Source of the DNA: Anodontia alba
Lineage: Eukaryota > Mollusca > Bivalvia > Lucinida > Lucinidae
NCBI GenBank assembly: GCA_964016985.1
Contig: OZ024826.1
Span: 72,179,768 to 72,243,767 of the forward strand
Length of the DNA: 64,000 bases
Direction: 5' to 3'
Every line of letters starts with the position of its first letter. Position 1 is the first letter of the stretch. Below are positions 1-11,185 of this stretch, piece after piece. The notes below the pieces were generated by a model. It worked only from the letters and a program-made list of their open reading frames with translations, made no database searches and had not been told where the DNA came from. Both the position numbers and the translations under genes were made by a program.

Positions 1-711
1 AACCATTCTGCTTGCATTGTCACTGAAACATGCCAGAACAATTTCAGACTCAATTCTGCATGACCAGACCAGTTTTAATTGTTCATTTGAGCTTCCTGTG
101 GTTTCATAGATAATCAGTTGTGAACAGCAAAGACTGCTCAGAGTCTGCAGATGTGAAGCATGACTTTGTTTTTTCACAGCAAATATTTGTTGTGTCCCAC
201 TGTGAGTTTCCTTTATAGTGTTTATTGACTATCTTACTCTTTAGTTAGCTCTGTTTATAAAATCTAAAATACTGGGAAATTTTGCAAACCCTACATCGTT
301 TTATAGAGGATAAGCATGTACACAATTTTAATCCTTAATGCAACATGAAAATTATAGCAGATGACTCTCTATTTTTTCATTATTATCATTATTTTTCAGA
401 GAATAAAGGCTTGACATTGCATGTGAATCCTCTGCAGGGCAGAGACCCAATGAAATGCCAAGCCTTATTTAATCTGGAAAATACCAAAAAAAAAAAAAGT
501 CATAAATTTGATCTCCTACCATTATGATTGGTGCTTTGTGGTTTAAATTTATTCATGCAAAGCAATCATGGAAAAGGGATTGTTAATCTGTCAATAAACA
601 AATGGAGTAACAGTGAACACTAGGTATCATATTTACTCAAAGTAGTCTGACAGATGGGCATTAGTAAGCAGTGTAGAACCAAATCAAACCTCCTAAAGGA
701 GCATTATTCTG

Positions 712-806
712 GGATAAGTGTAGTAAAGAGTTAAAAAATTTTATGATAAGTATAATAAGGAGTTAAAATTCTATAATTAGTATAGTAAGGAGTTGAAATT
801 TTATGA
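712..806 (+). repeat. 30-bp minisatellite, left part (3 units)
   Basis: Degenerate units follow the pattern TAAGTATAGTAAGGAGTTAA then AATTTTATGA. Three units stand here before a SINE interrupts the array; the rest resumes at 1121. Confidence 0.85.
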
Positions 807-1120
807 AGCCAGCCTCGGTGGCTCAGTAGGATGCGAGTCCAACTGGTGATCAGGAGTTTGTGGGTTTGACCCCCACCGGGTCAGCAACATTCTTTCTTGG
901 AGATTTGATCATGAAATATTTTCTACTGTCATTCTCTCCCTTTTAGCTGGTTCAATAAGGGCAGTTGTCAATTTCTGGCGAAAGAATGTGCACAATACTG
1001 GTTAACTGCTTTAAGGACCAAGTCTGCCCAGTAAATGTGTGGTTAGGTAAACTGACCGCGCTTGACATGACCCCATTGGGTTGAATGGGCTGCAAAACCT
1101 CAACACAAACAAACATAACA
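807..1120 (+). mobile_element. tRNA-derived SINE, copy 1 (inside minisatellite)
   Basis: The head resembles a tRNA: CCTCGGTGGCTCAGTAGGAT covers the A-box region and GTGGGTTTGACCCCC the B-box region. A conserved body follows (ATCATGAAATATTTTCTA, then GGCGAAAGAATGTGCACAAT), and the tail ends CTCAACACAAACAAAC. AAATTTTATGA flanks it on both sides (796-806, 1121-1131), although the host is itself a tandem repeat, so this duplication alone is weak evidence. Confidence 0.88.
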
Positions 1121-1490
1121 AAATTTTATGATAAGTGTAGTAAGAAGTTAAAATTTTAGGGTAAGTGTAGTAATGAGTTAAAATTTTAAGATAAGTATAG
1201 TAAGTAATTAAAATATTATGGTAAGTTTAGTAAGGAGTTAAAATTTTAGGATACGTATAATACGTATAATAAGGAGTTAAAATTCTATGATAAGTATAGC
1301 AATGAGTTAAAATTCTATGATAAATATAGTGAGGAGTTAAAATTCTATGGTATGTATAGCAATGAGTTAAAATTCTATAATAGGTATAGTAAGGGGTTAA
1401 AATTTTATGATTAGTATAGTAAGGATTTAAAATTTTATGATTAGTATAGTAAGGATTTAAAATTTTATGATTAGTATAGCAAGGAGGTAA
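1121..1490 (+). repeat. 30-bp minisatellite, right part (about 12 units)
   Basis: About twelve further units of the same ~30-bp repeat follow. Units at the right end (near 1409 and 1439) are identical for 30 bases, so recent local turnover is likely. TAC/TAA substitutions and one duplicated half-unit occur near 1250. Confidence 0.85.
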
Positions 1491-2420
1491 GGTGTCTAAA
1501 TATTTGTAATAATTATAGTGTACGGTAAATGTCCTAAAATTTCAAACACTTTATTCCATACTTTTTTTTGCCTAAATTTTGCTTTTATGCAGTTGTTTCC
1601 TAAAATACACAGTGGAATGGCAAACAGTGTTGACCATGATCAGACATCAGGAGCAGTCTAATCTGGGTCTGCACTGTTTGCATATGCTATTTAGTCAGAC
1701 ACTTTGGTGTATTAAAATAGGACATTCACCGTATATGTTGAAAATGTATAAAACTGACTCAAACAGGCATAGCTGGAACCTTGAGCGAGTTTGGTTAAGA
1801 TCTTTATAACATGGTATGGATAAGTAACATGGTTGAGTCCTGGCTTCTAGGACCTTCTAGACATCTATATAATAACGAGGTTCAGGTGTAATCATACATG
1901 TATTTAATGTTATCGTTCTTTACCCTATGAATAAATAGTTTTATCACATTTTATATGAATTGAAAAAAAAAATTCTACATAGTTTATTGACCTTTTGTTA
2001 ATTGAATCCAGAGTAGGTTTTAATAGTTTAGCATGAAATTGTTTTTTTTTTTAGATCTGTTTTTGTGCATGTGTGTCTTCCAGTGCTGGATTGTTATTGT
2101 TAATAGGGATCTACATTTAAAGTAGACTGCTATTTAAAGTTGGTAAATTTCACTTTGGTGTTGCTATAGGAGACCATTTATCAAACAGGACTACACATAA
2201 GACATTGTTTTTTTTTAATTTATTTTTTGTTTTTCTTTTGTTTGTTTGTTTTTGTTTTTTTTAAATTAATATATATTTTTTGTTTGTTTGTTTGTTTCTA
2301 ATGAGACATTGTCATTTAGCCAAAATACAGTGATTCTGTTTATTCGTATTTCAAACAATTAGAGTGGTGTTGTAAATATTTATTGCTGTCACCTTAAATT
2401 TTTATAGCAGTTTTTTGGGC

Positions 2421-2552
2421 AGAAGCAGAGGCAAATTGATGATAGCTTTCCTATTTTCCCCCTTGAAAACAATGTTGACATTTCATGCAGATTATCTCCT
2501 TAGGAGCCATTTGCACAAGCCCTGTTTTCTGGAAAAAGAATATTTTAAAACT
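2421..2552. mobile_element. Diverged palindromic MITE (GTCGTCTGCTGA family), partial
   Basis: It keeps the central inverted segments ACATTTCATGCAGATTATCT and GCCCTGTTTTCTGGAAAAAG seen in better copies such as 15741-15901. The termini are eroded. Confidence 0.55.
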
Positions 2553-2600
2553 ATGGCATTTAGATTATTATTTAGCTATGTTTAATGCTTTATGTTTAAT

Positions 2601-2950
2601 CTAACACTGGGTAAAATATTCAGCTGACAACATATGGAAATATTTTTCACAGAAAACAGATTTTGGCTTTTCCTTCAAATAAAGGCAATTTGCATGAAAT
2701 GTCAAATCCTGTTTTCTGGGAAAAATAAGAAAATATCATTAGTTTATCGTCTGCTTCATGAACCCAGAGAATGGTAACAATTAAGATTAATAAAGCAGTT
2801 TTAATGGGCCTTTAAAACTGCTTTATTAATGTTAACCTTTTACCACTCTCTGGTCTAATTAAGCAGGTGACAAATTTATGATATTTTTTGAGAAATAAAA
2901 AGTACTTATCTGATTTCTCTGAAGAAAATATTTACCTAGAGTGCTGATAA
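2601..2950. mobile_element. Two adjacent palindromic MITEs with a hairpin between them
   Basis: The left copy (2601-2775) starts ACACTGGGTAAAATATTCAG and ends CCCAGAGAATGGTAAC, with a central ATGAAATGTCAAATCCTG. A second, internally deleted copy (about 2840-2950) starts CACTCTCTGG and ends TACCTAGAGTGCTGATAAC. Between them AATAAAGCAGTTTTAA (2789-2804) and its complement (2811-2826) form a hairpin whose pairing extends further outward. Confidence 0.7.
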
Positions 2951-3277
2951 CAGAAATTGAATGAGAGGGCATGGGGGTGTGGGGTGGTGGTGTAAAATAA
3001 AAAGGAAACCTGGTTGTCATATTTACCTTAAGTATTGGGATAACTTACTTACATACCATACTTGTCCTAAAATTTAAATTGTCCATTCTACTACCTGTTG
3101 ATGTATCTAAAATGTTCCTGTATGTTTGCAAAGACATCTTCCCACTACTTAGGGGTATTAAGATACTATAAAATGTTCAGGCAGAAAGCAACACCACCTG
3201 ATGAAACTGCAGTTGCTCAGGCTTAAGTGGGTCATCACTGCTGCATTTACCTGGTTTTTCTGTAATACAGCAGACAT

Positions 3278-4936
3278 AGAAGGGGTATATAGTTTTCATC
3301 CGTTCCATAGGTCCGTTCGTCCGTCCGTTCGTCCGTCCGTCCGTCCATCCCTTTCTATAACCAAGTTTTACTTCGTAGTTTTTTGATTACTTATAACTCT
3401 GCAGCCACTGATCAAAAACTTTTCATATTTGGTACGGGGGCACCTGGGAGGGTTCTCTTCCATTCTACATCTATGAAACCCTGGGTCATGCCCCAGGGTG
3501 GGGCTAGAGGTAAAAATCTAGGACACCCCAATAAAGTAGTATATTGCAGTTTGTTTATACAAATAACCTCTTATTATACCCCTGGCATAGGAAGTATGCC
3601 AAAGGGGTATATAGTTTTCATCTGTTCCGTTAGTCCGTTTGTCTGTCCATTCATCCGACAGTCCTGATATGATTCTGTCCGTTAACCCTGTCTGTATCCA
3701 AGTTTTACTTCGAAGTTTTTTGATTACTTATATCTCTGCATCCATTGATCAAAAACTTTTCATATTTGGTATAGGGGTACCTGGGAGGGTTATCTTCCAT
3801 TCTACATCAATGAATCCCTGGGTCATGCCCCAGGGCAGGGCTAGGGGTCAAAATCTAGGACACCCCAATAAAGTAGTATATTGCAGTTTGTTTATACAAA
3901 CAATCTCTTATTAAAGAAGGATGGGCATCAGACATGTTTATCACATCAACATTCAGTGTGTAATAAGGTCAAAGTCATTGTGACCTTATTTTCATGCTTC
4001 AGTGATTTTGACGTATATTTTGAACTATTTCATGGATTAATGCCTCAATAAAGTAGTATGTTGCAGTTTGTTTATACAAACAACTTAAAGAAGGAAGGGC
4101 ATCAGACATGTTTATCACATCAACATTCAGTGTAATAAGGTGATCATATTTTCATGCTCCAGCGATTTTGCCTTATATCTTGAAGACTATTTTATGGATT
4201 AATGTGATACTTGGAATATTGGTTCTTTGTGACACCACAATTGACAGCATAACAAATATGTCACCTTGACCTAGATTTCATGGTCCAGTAATTTTGCTTC
4301 ATATCTTGAATGTTAATTGATGTATGAACATCATTATTTGGGATTATGAATTAGTATGATCCAACAGTTGACCTAAAAGTAAATGTAGGCCACTGTGACC
4401 AATATTTCATAGTCCAATGATTTTATGTTACATCTTGAAGACAATTTGATGTATTACTATCATATTTTGGGATTATGTGACCTATATTTCATAGACCTGT
4501 GATTTTGTCTTATATCTCGCAATATTTGATACTTAAATGTCATATTTACATATAAAGACACAGTGTGACCCAAACTTTCACCTCAAAGTAAATATAAATC
4601 AGTACAACCTGTATTTCATGGTCTTGTTAATTTGCTTAGTATCTTTTAGATTATTTAATGGATTAACATCATAGTTGGTATAATGCATCAGTGTGACCAT
4701 CAGATTAACTTTTCAAGTATATGTAGGTCAGTGACCTATATTTTATGGCCCAGCAAATTTGCTTCATATCTTAAAGACTATTTACTCCAAGAAAGTTGTT
4801 TTTGGAATGATAGATCAGTGACATTGTAAACTATAGCTTGCCTTATATCATTGTCATTAACTTTAAAATATTTTATTATTTAGGAAATGGCGCCAGCCGG
4901 GGGGTATTCCTGACCCTCTGGGCACTTGCTCTAGTT
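3278..4936 (+). mobile_element. Tandem-repeat-cored element A (TCCGTCC head, GGGTAT family)
   Basis: The head GGGGTATATAGTTTTCATC plus a GTCCGTTCGTCC microsatellite occurs twice (3281 and 3604). A degenerate tandem core follows in which a phrase of the type CCAGTGATTTTGCTTCATAT plus 'TTGAAGACTATTT' recurs roughly every 100-150 bp. The 3' end is GGGGGGTATTCC then CTTGCTCTAG at about 4922-4933. No protein is encoded; short open frames over the head are by-products. The structure resembles bivalve pearl-type or Helitron-derived elements. Confidence 0.75.
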
Positions 4937-5094
4937 TTCACTAAACTGGATATTTCTTAAAGCTGCTAGAATATGCTGCCAAACAGTTAGTGTGCTAGTC
5001 GGTACAGCATAGTAGTTTGATTCTGTTGCTATAGAAGTATTGTTTCAGTTTAACTCACCTCAGTCATACATTCAAAGAAAAACACTGAAACCCT

Positions 5095-5320
5095 TAACCC
5101 GTTGAAGACTGGAGACTCCTAAATGGGTAACTGGCAAACAGTGCAGACCCAGATCAGATGCCACAGTATGCAGTGTCTGATCTGGGTCTCCTTTGTTTGC
5201 AAATAGTTCAAACTTTTTTCTTTAGGAATATCTACATCATATAACCTGACATTCCTAAAGAAAAAAATGGACTCTTCCAATATATAGTGTGGGAGATTTC
5301 ATTCAGTCCTTATTGGGTTA
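5095..5320. mobile_element. Palindromic MITE, TIR TAACCCGTTGAAGACTGG
   Basis: The termini TAACCCGTTGAAGACTGGA and (complement) TAACCCAATAAGGACTGAA form imperfect inverted repeats. The centre contains CAAACAGTGCAGACCCAGAT paired with ATCTGGGTCTCCTTTGTTTG. TTTCTTTAGGAAT and ATTCCTAAAGAAA form a second internal stem. Confidence 0.75.
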
Positions 5321-5524
5321 AACATTTCCATATGTGGAATAAAAGTGCCCTTAAGGCGTATGTGAGAATGTAAGGTCCAAAGCAGCCATTGCATTTTTGC
5401 CATCTGATCAGGACCATGGGTGTCTGCTTTCATAATAGATATAAGAACAGAGATGGCCTTGATCAGACTGTGTAGGCTGATCTAGGCATTTGCTTGCATA
5501 TGATATAAAACGCCATTTTCCTTG

Positions 5525-5712
5525 TAGTGGGTAAGGGTAGAGGGGGAATGTTTTTATTTCTTCTGTTTCTTCACTTTCATTCCTGTTCCTCTTTCTTCCC
5601 TGTCCCTCTCTTTCATCTCCTCTACTCTCTCTTCTATCTCTTTCCTCCCTTTCTCTGGGAGACGACACAAAATGACCCTCAAGGGTTGACGTTTCGTTAA
5701 ACCCCAACACCA
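5525..5712 (+). mobile_element. Partial SINE of the GGGTTGACGNNTCGTTAAACCC family
   Basis: The sequence GTGGGTAAGGGTAGAGG, a CT-rich tract, then GACGACACAAAATGACCC and GTTAAACCCCAACACCATG match, in the opposite orientation, the copy at 51932-52230. The 5' head is missing. The reverse-strand reading frame rich in E, R and D is a by-product of the CT tract. Confidence 0.65.
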
Positions 5713-5872
5713 TGTTGTGTTTCATACAAAAAGATTTTACATGGAGCATATGCAGGGTATTGGAACAGTCCATTTAAAAAATTCAAACTATTTAGACTTT
5801 GTAATGTAGCATAGGACATAAATACTGTTGTTGGTACTGTTTCCTAGTTAATTATTTTCCTATATATTACAG

Positions 5873-5972
5873 ATTGATGAGGACCTCTCGGCCCGAATCA
5901 ACATGGCAGACTATAAGTTCTCATTTCATGAGAAGGGGAAATTGTTTGCTCCAGCCTGGATGGCACCTGAAG
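5873..5972 (+). CDS. ILK: Integrin-linked kinase (ILK), internal exon: DFG-equivalent to APE segment
   Basis: This 100-bp exon lies between an AG acceptor (5871-5872) and a GT donor (5973). It opens in phase 0 and closes after the first base of a codon. It encodes IDEDLSARINMADYKFSF followed by HEKGKLFAPAWMAPE. From memory of human ILK this matches about residues 327-359. ILK is the ankyrin-repeat pseudokinase of the ILK-PINCH-parvin complex, which links integrin beta tails to actin at focal adhesions. The canonical kinase DFG is replaced: human ILK has DVK and this copy reads DYK. The APE motif is intact. The preceding exon, expected to end in the residues before IDED, was not found upstream, so the gene is 5'-truncated by the window edge. 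Family identity is very secure; only the exon order outside the window is inferred. Confidence 0.97.
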
Positions 5973-7807
5973 GTTTGTTTATTGTTAAAATCATTTATCG
6001 AAATGTCTAATTCATTCATTAATCCTTACTCTGTACCTAGATGATACTTGTGATACCCAATAATACTTACATCTTCGGGTTTGTATGGATAAACTTACAT
6101 AATTTCATTTAAATTTTGAATTCTAGAATATATTTAACTCTTTTCCCCTCTAGTGGCAACTTTTATCGTCTGCTGATAACTTTTGCAAACAGTTTGGACC
6201 CAGATCAGGCCTGACAAAATATCAGGCCTGATCTGGATCCAAACTGTTTAACACTGCTGGTATTCCTGAAAGATGATTTTGAAAAAGTTAATTAAAAAAA
6301 AAATCTACAGATGACAAGAAAGCATGCAAAATTACCCAGCAAGAGTTAAGGGGACTGGATACACTTGGTAGCTTTTTTGCCATTTCTGTCAAGGGAAACA
6401 ACTGTTGTAACTTCCTGTTTGCCTTACTGCACACCAAGCCTGTTTGAAAAAGGTTCTTATCTGAAAAGGAAACAGTTTACTTTGCTATTTAGCATAGACC
6501 CCTTTCAGAAAGGAGGCAAAACAAATTTGAAAGAGTTATCTCTCCTGAAAATGTATCCATTCTCCTTCCTAACAGCAAATACAGAACAAAAAAGAAGCAG
6601 GACTTCTGCTGAGAGGACATAAAGTGAACCATGGGGATTTGGTACATGTTGCAGGGGAGATAACTGTCAGACTGTTTTTTCCCCTTCTGAAAAGGGCTCT
6701 ACTCTAGAAATCTGTTAAGCTAAAAAGGAAAGCTAGATTTTTTAACAAAACAATGTGATAACTCCATGCAGATATATTTCTTGTGCAGTTAAAAAGAATC
6801 TAAATGCCACAGGCTCAAATACCGGCCATCTATATGAACTTCAGAACTGGATGATTGTGGTGGTCATTGTCAGGCATGACAGACAAACATGAATAACTGA
6901 TACTTTTATTTTATCATGACTGTAGGGATAGCAGAAAAATGCTGAGTTGAGCATGAAAAAAGTTTTATAACCTAGGGGCCAAACCATTTTGCATAAAGTG
7001 TCAGTTCTTTTTAGTACTGCTTATGGGTAGCTGTTCAAATATTACTTGTCAGTTGGTTAATAAATCATTGATTAATCACAAGACATGTTGATGTGCAAAA
7101 ATAACAAATGCCATAATAACCCTGAGTATTGGAATGAACAGGCTTGAGCAAACAGTGTAGACCCAGATCGGACACACAGAGTGTGGCATTTACAGATCAA
7201 CATTTACACTGCTACTCATCCAGCAGTTTTTGTACACATCAACAAGTAGTAAAACAGACTTGTTCAAACTTTAAGACAAGTATGATAAATAGTTCCAGCA
7301 TTAGCCATCCAGAATTGTCATCAAATATGCCTCTTTGCTGTAAGTGTCTGTATAATCTGGCTATTAAGGGATTTTGCTTTTCACCACCAACAATCTACAC
7401 AAAATCTCTACATTATATAGACAGTTTATAGACTGTACAGGTGTGCAGGTTGGAGATGGAACACAATTCATACACGGAAAACGTTGGCATTACAACAGGA
7501 AACCTCATGTCTGCTATCTGCAAGGTAAGACTTGTCACAACAAACTCAATTTGTGATTCATAGTTCCAGATATGACACTTTTTTCAACCCAGAAGTACCA
7601 ATATATTTCTTATTTCTCCACAAAACATACCTTGATGAGATGCTTCTAGTGAGTACCCACAACATATGTTTTTGTGAAGAAATAAGAAAAATATTATGTA
7701 GGTATCCTGTCTTATCTGGAGATATGTGTTTATTCTAGGCCTGTTGGAGAGAAAATTGTGAGTTTTTGCTAAGGTATTGGTAAAGTGTTTGTTCTATATT
7801 TGTACAG
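5973..7807 (+). other. ILK: ILK intron between the two upstream exons
   Basis: It has GT...AG ends. It contains a palindromic MITE at 6133-6352, a MITE fragment around 7140-7300 carrying the CAAACAGTGTAGACCCAGATC cassette in part, and a fragment of the TTTCTTATTTCTCCACAAAA hairpin family around 7595-7740. No conserved coding sequence was seen. Confidence 0.85.
6133..6352. mobile_element. Palindromic MITE, TIR TTAACTCTT
   Basis: The outer ends TTTAACTCTTTTCCCC and CAAGAGTTAAGGGG are inverted. The centre pairs AAACAGTTTGGACCCAGATC with GATCTGGATCCAAACTGTTT around an AGGCCTGA stem. Subterminal TCGTCTGCTGATAAC and ATCTACAGATGACAAG also face each other. Confidence 0.75.
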
Positions 7808-7938
7808 CTCTTCAGAAGAAACCTGAAGATATCAATGCAAGAGCTGCTGACATGTGGAGCTTTGCTATTCTGCTCACCGAGCTGGAAACACGAGAAGTGC
7901 CTTTTGCTGATCTTTCACCTATGGAAATTGGAATGAAG
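7808..7938 (+). CDS. ILK: Integrin-linked kinase (ILK), penultimate coding exon
   Basis: This 131-bp exon follows a CAG acceptor at 7805-7807 and ends at an AAG|GTGA donor. Its first two bases complete the alanine codon begun at 5972. It then encodes [18 protein letters not shown] and continues through [19 protein letters not shown]. The run [10 protein letters not shown] is the kinase alpha-F region. The segment ending MEIGMK corresponds to the alpha-G helix; in human ILK its last two residues (M402, K403) contact the CH2 domain of alpha-parvin, and both are conserved. The exon closes in phase 0 exactly after that lysine. The 1835-bp intron before it holds one MITE and no other coding sequence I can support. 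Confidence 0.97.
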
Positions 7939-8614
7939 GTGAAACAAAGCTTTTGCACATTTCATAAGTTATAGTATTATAATTACTATAGTTAACTGTG
8001 TAAAGTACCATTTCAGCCCTGCAGACCAAAACAGATACCTTTGGTGACAGTGTATATCCAGAAGAGATTGCTCATTATGGGCCATCTCATCTGGATCTAC
8101 ACTTTTTGCCATTTGTTTTTTTGTTTTGGATTTTATGTCGATCATCACAAGTACAGTCATCTAGTAAAAAAAAAAGATTATAGAGTCAGATATTAAATTT
8201 TTGCTAGCGAATGATTCACTTGAAATAAAAAAAAAATAGGTCTGGAAACCAAGATGAATCCCACTGGTTCTTATACTCTGGCTTTACTATATTTAACTAA
8301 TTATATCTACCATTGTCTTGTGCCACACACAACACTGACTTTCTTATCACATCAGTCCATTACAGCCTCTCACCTTTGTGCAGTCTGATCAATCTGTAGA
8401 TGGCCAGGTTCTGTTTTCTTTAGGCGGACAATGAAAAAATATGTGAAGATACCCACGAAATACCACAATCATGAAGCACTGCCCTCACTAGGCACTAAAA
8501 GAAGGGGAGATGAGGAACAAATAAGGACAACACAAATGCCACATCTGAAACCATAGATGCACAAACAAAGAACTGCAACAGATGAACCACTTTGGAATGG
8601 TCTGTAGGAAAACT

Positions 8615-8945
8615 ATAGGGGGACTCAAACCAATTCTACTCATGCGAAACGTCACCCTTGTTTCCTGATGCAGCTCTAAACAGTACAACAATACATAAAG
8701 AAAACAGAAAGTACAATGGGCAGCCATTGAACAAGATAACCATAATGCTAGCATCACAATCTGAAAACAGTAATCAAAGTGGGCAGTCACATTATGACCA
8801 CAGTGCTAGAATAACAACAAAAATGATCAGCATCAGAATATCTGCCTTGGAACAGAGAGCAATATTACCCACTGGGGGGGCTTAAACCAGTTTTATTCAC
8901 ATGAAATGTCACCCTGATTTCTGATGCAGCTCCAAATTACAAATA
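8615..8945. repeat. Pair of ~65-bp direct repeats about 255 bp apart
   Basis: Segments at about 8620-8690 and 8874-8943 share CTCATGCGAAACGTCACCC / TTCACATGAAATGTCACCC and CTGATGCAGCTC. The interval is A-rich. Nothing identifies the element; it may be a degraded repeat. Confidence 0.45.
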
Positions 8946-8989
8946 CACCACAACCTTTTTATAACACTATTGTTGGGGTCCATAGCATA

Positions 8990-9155
8990 AACCGTGTTAG
9001 TTAAACAACTGTGTTATATCCAAACAAAAATGTATAGATTATATTGAAAAATGACCATTTATGGTCATTTTTCAATATAATCTATGCATTTTCGGGATCC
9101 ATCTTTGAACTGTGTTATATCCAAAGCTGTGTTATAATGAACCGTGTTATAAAGA
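8990..9155. mobile_element. MITE-like hairpin with near-perfect 28-bp arms
   Basis: 9031-9058 and 9061-9088 are complementary at 27 of 28 positions around a two-base loop; the arm core is TATATTGAAAAATGACCAT. GTGTTATATCC and CCGTGTTATAA repeats flank the hairpin on both sides. Confidence 0.65.
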
Positions 9156-9726
9156 GGCTGAAGTGTATATGTTTGGTCAGCATAGGGGCCTCTACCTCAT
9201 CTGTGAAACTTCACATATAATCAGAAACACTGTGATGAAACAGCAAATAGCTCAATGGCGATCTGAAGCCAGAACACAAGAAAACCACAAACGGGACCAC
9301 AATGAGCCCAACCACAGACATTGATAGTCAGGCACTGACTATCTGAAATAGATTTAGGAGAGAGCCATCATTTAGTCTGAGGACCAACCCACCGCCGTGC
9401 AAAGAGACTGATCAGATTGTGCAAATAAACATGTTGATCTGATTCTTCACTGAGTGTCTATATACATTTTCTCACATTGCAGTACATTTAAGTAGCTTCA
9501 TGACAGACTCTGTCTTTGGGCAGGTGGAAGCTGTGTACCAGACTGAGTGCATGGTCAGTGTGGGTTGGGCAGGTAGTTTTCATATACCCGATGATTGTCA
9601 TGTATTTGGGAAGCAACACCAATATAATTGAGTTTATTTACAAGTGTCCAAATACAATAGTGTATAAGAATTCCCTTTTTATGTAAACCTGGCATCTGAC
9701 TACTTGACTATTCTCAAATGTATTGA

Positions 9727-9762
9727 TAGCTGGCCTCTGTGCCTCAGTTGGATTCAAATGTT
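9727..9762 (+). mobile_element. SINE head fragment
   Basis: CTGGCCTCTGTGCCTCAGTT followed by GGATTCAAATG is a mutated start of the tRNA-derived SINE seen complete at 10377. Only about 35 bp remain. Confidence 0.5.
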
Positions 9763-10376
9763 GAAGAAGAATTTTAAGCCGTAGATTTCAGCCAGAATAT
9801 CAACCAAATATTGCTGAATAAGTTGATAAGTAGATGATTCATTTTTTAAATAAATTTAAAACAAGTTAAAAAAGTATTTTGAAACACTTTCTTTTAGTTT
9901 GGTTTAAAAAATATTAAAATGTAAGACCTTTGGAATGAAATTCATACTTTATCACCAAATTTGATTTACTCTGGACCATTTAAATTGAAATTCAAATAAT
10001 TTAAATAGGAATTTCAATTTATTTTTTAACCATTTTGCCCTGAATATTAACTCAATTTTGTTTTCATTTGTTAAAAATATACTACATAATGCTTCTGTAC
10101 AAATTTCAACCATATTCTGTTTCAAAATTTAAAGTTATTAAATGATTTAATTTTTTAAAAATTTCATTGTTCCTCTATGATGTCATAAATTTGCTCATGA
10201 ATATTAATGAGGCACATGAAAACAAATGTCAAATGTGGTTGTATTTCAAACTACAATTCTTCATATCTCAGGAACTAATAAAGGTAATTTGATGCTGTTT
10301 TCGATTTTCAGATGCTTACTTCAAATACTTTTAAATACCTCCATAATAGTGTTGACTAGGCTATTAAACTCCAAAT

Positions 10377-10686
10377 TAGGCCGGCCTCGGTGGCTCAGTT
10401 GGATGCACCGTCCGACTGGAGACCAGGAGGTCGCGGGTTCAACCCCTACCGAGGTCGGCAACATTCTTTCGTGGAGATTGATCATGAAATATTTTCTACG
10501 GTCATTCTCTCCCTTCCGCTGATTCAAGAAGGGCAGTTATCAGTTTCTGGCGAAAGAATGTGCACAATACTGGTTAACCGCTTAGAGGACTAAGCCTGCC
10601 CAGTAAATGTGTGGTTAGGTAAACTGACCGCGCTCGACATGCCCCCATTGGGTTGACTGGGCCGTAAAACCTCAACACAAACAAAC
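10377..10686 (+). mobile_element. tRNA-derived SINE, copy 2 (full length, best preserved head)
   Basis: The head can still pair like a tRNA: GCCTCGG near the 5' end against CCGAGGT, A-box TGGCTCAGTTGGATGC and B-box GGTTCAACC. The body and the CTCAACACAAACAAAC tail are complete. An exact 11-bp duplication AAACTCCAAAT flanks it (10366-10376, 10687-10697). Reading frames across the head are by-products. Confidence 0.93.
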
Positions 10687-10851
10687 AAACTCCAAATCAA
10701 ACTCAAACTCTAATGTATTCAGTATGTCCTTTTTGGGTCAGTTAGTGCTTGAATTCATCAATGAAAGAAGAGTTGTTTGCTCATATCTTTATTTATTGGC
10801 AATTTTATGACTACAACCAGAATATCAACCAAATATTGCTGAATAAGTTGA

Positions 10852-10995
10852 TAAGCAGACGATAAATTAATGATATTCCTATTTTCCCCAGAATATAGTT
10901 TGATATTTCATGTGAATCATCTTAGAAGACGATTTGTATGAAATGTCAAGCGGTGTATTCTGGGAAACTATTTTAAAATGTTGTCTGATGCCATC
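10852..10995. mobile_element. Palindromic MITE, GTCGTCTGCTGA family
   Basis: Starts AAGCAGACGATAAATTAATG and has a central pair ATATTTCATGTGAATCATCT / GATTTGTATGAAATGTCAAG. It closes with AAAATGTTGTCTGATG. Confidence 0.65.
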
Positions 10996-11185
10996 TAAAT
11001 CTGGTTTAAAGGTTAATGGTCTTATGAACTTGGTGGCATATGGCATTATATATAGAACCTGACAGTGTTATGTAGTTGGAAGATACATTGACTAGTATGT
11101 TCATATCTCTAGCTAATTATGCTTTAACAAAAATTATTGATAATTTTTTTTCCATGGAAACTTAAGTTGTGATTATTTATTAACT

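Larger units (their letters stand above)
1..5872 (+). other. ILK: ILK intron (5' end outside window), repeat-filled
   Basis: The stretch must be intronic because the first visible ILK exon starts in phase 0 in mid-protein at 5873. I looked for the preceding exon, which should encode the residues before IDED, and did not find it. The sequence holds a 30-bp minisatellite, a SINE, several MITEs and a 1.66-kb tandem-repeat-cored element, each listed separately. 1-711 and 1491-2420 show no feature apart from T-rich runs. Confidence 0.75.

Noticed and set aside
5408..5773. 121-codon minus-strand frame rich in E, R and D
   Set aside because: It reads through the CT-rich tract of a SINE; the same charged run occurs in the SINE at 51932-52230.
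10400..10455. Possible functional tRNA gene
   Set aside because: The cloverleaf-like head is fused to the conserved SINE body and flanked by target duplications, so it is a SINE promoter, not a tRNA gene.
10226..10593. Overlapping 67-98 codon frames on both strands
   Set aside because: They are translations of the tRNA-derived SINE head (LDAPSDWRPGGRGFNP and similar) and recur at 30228-30581.
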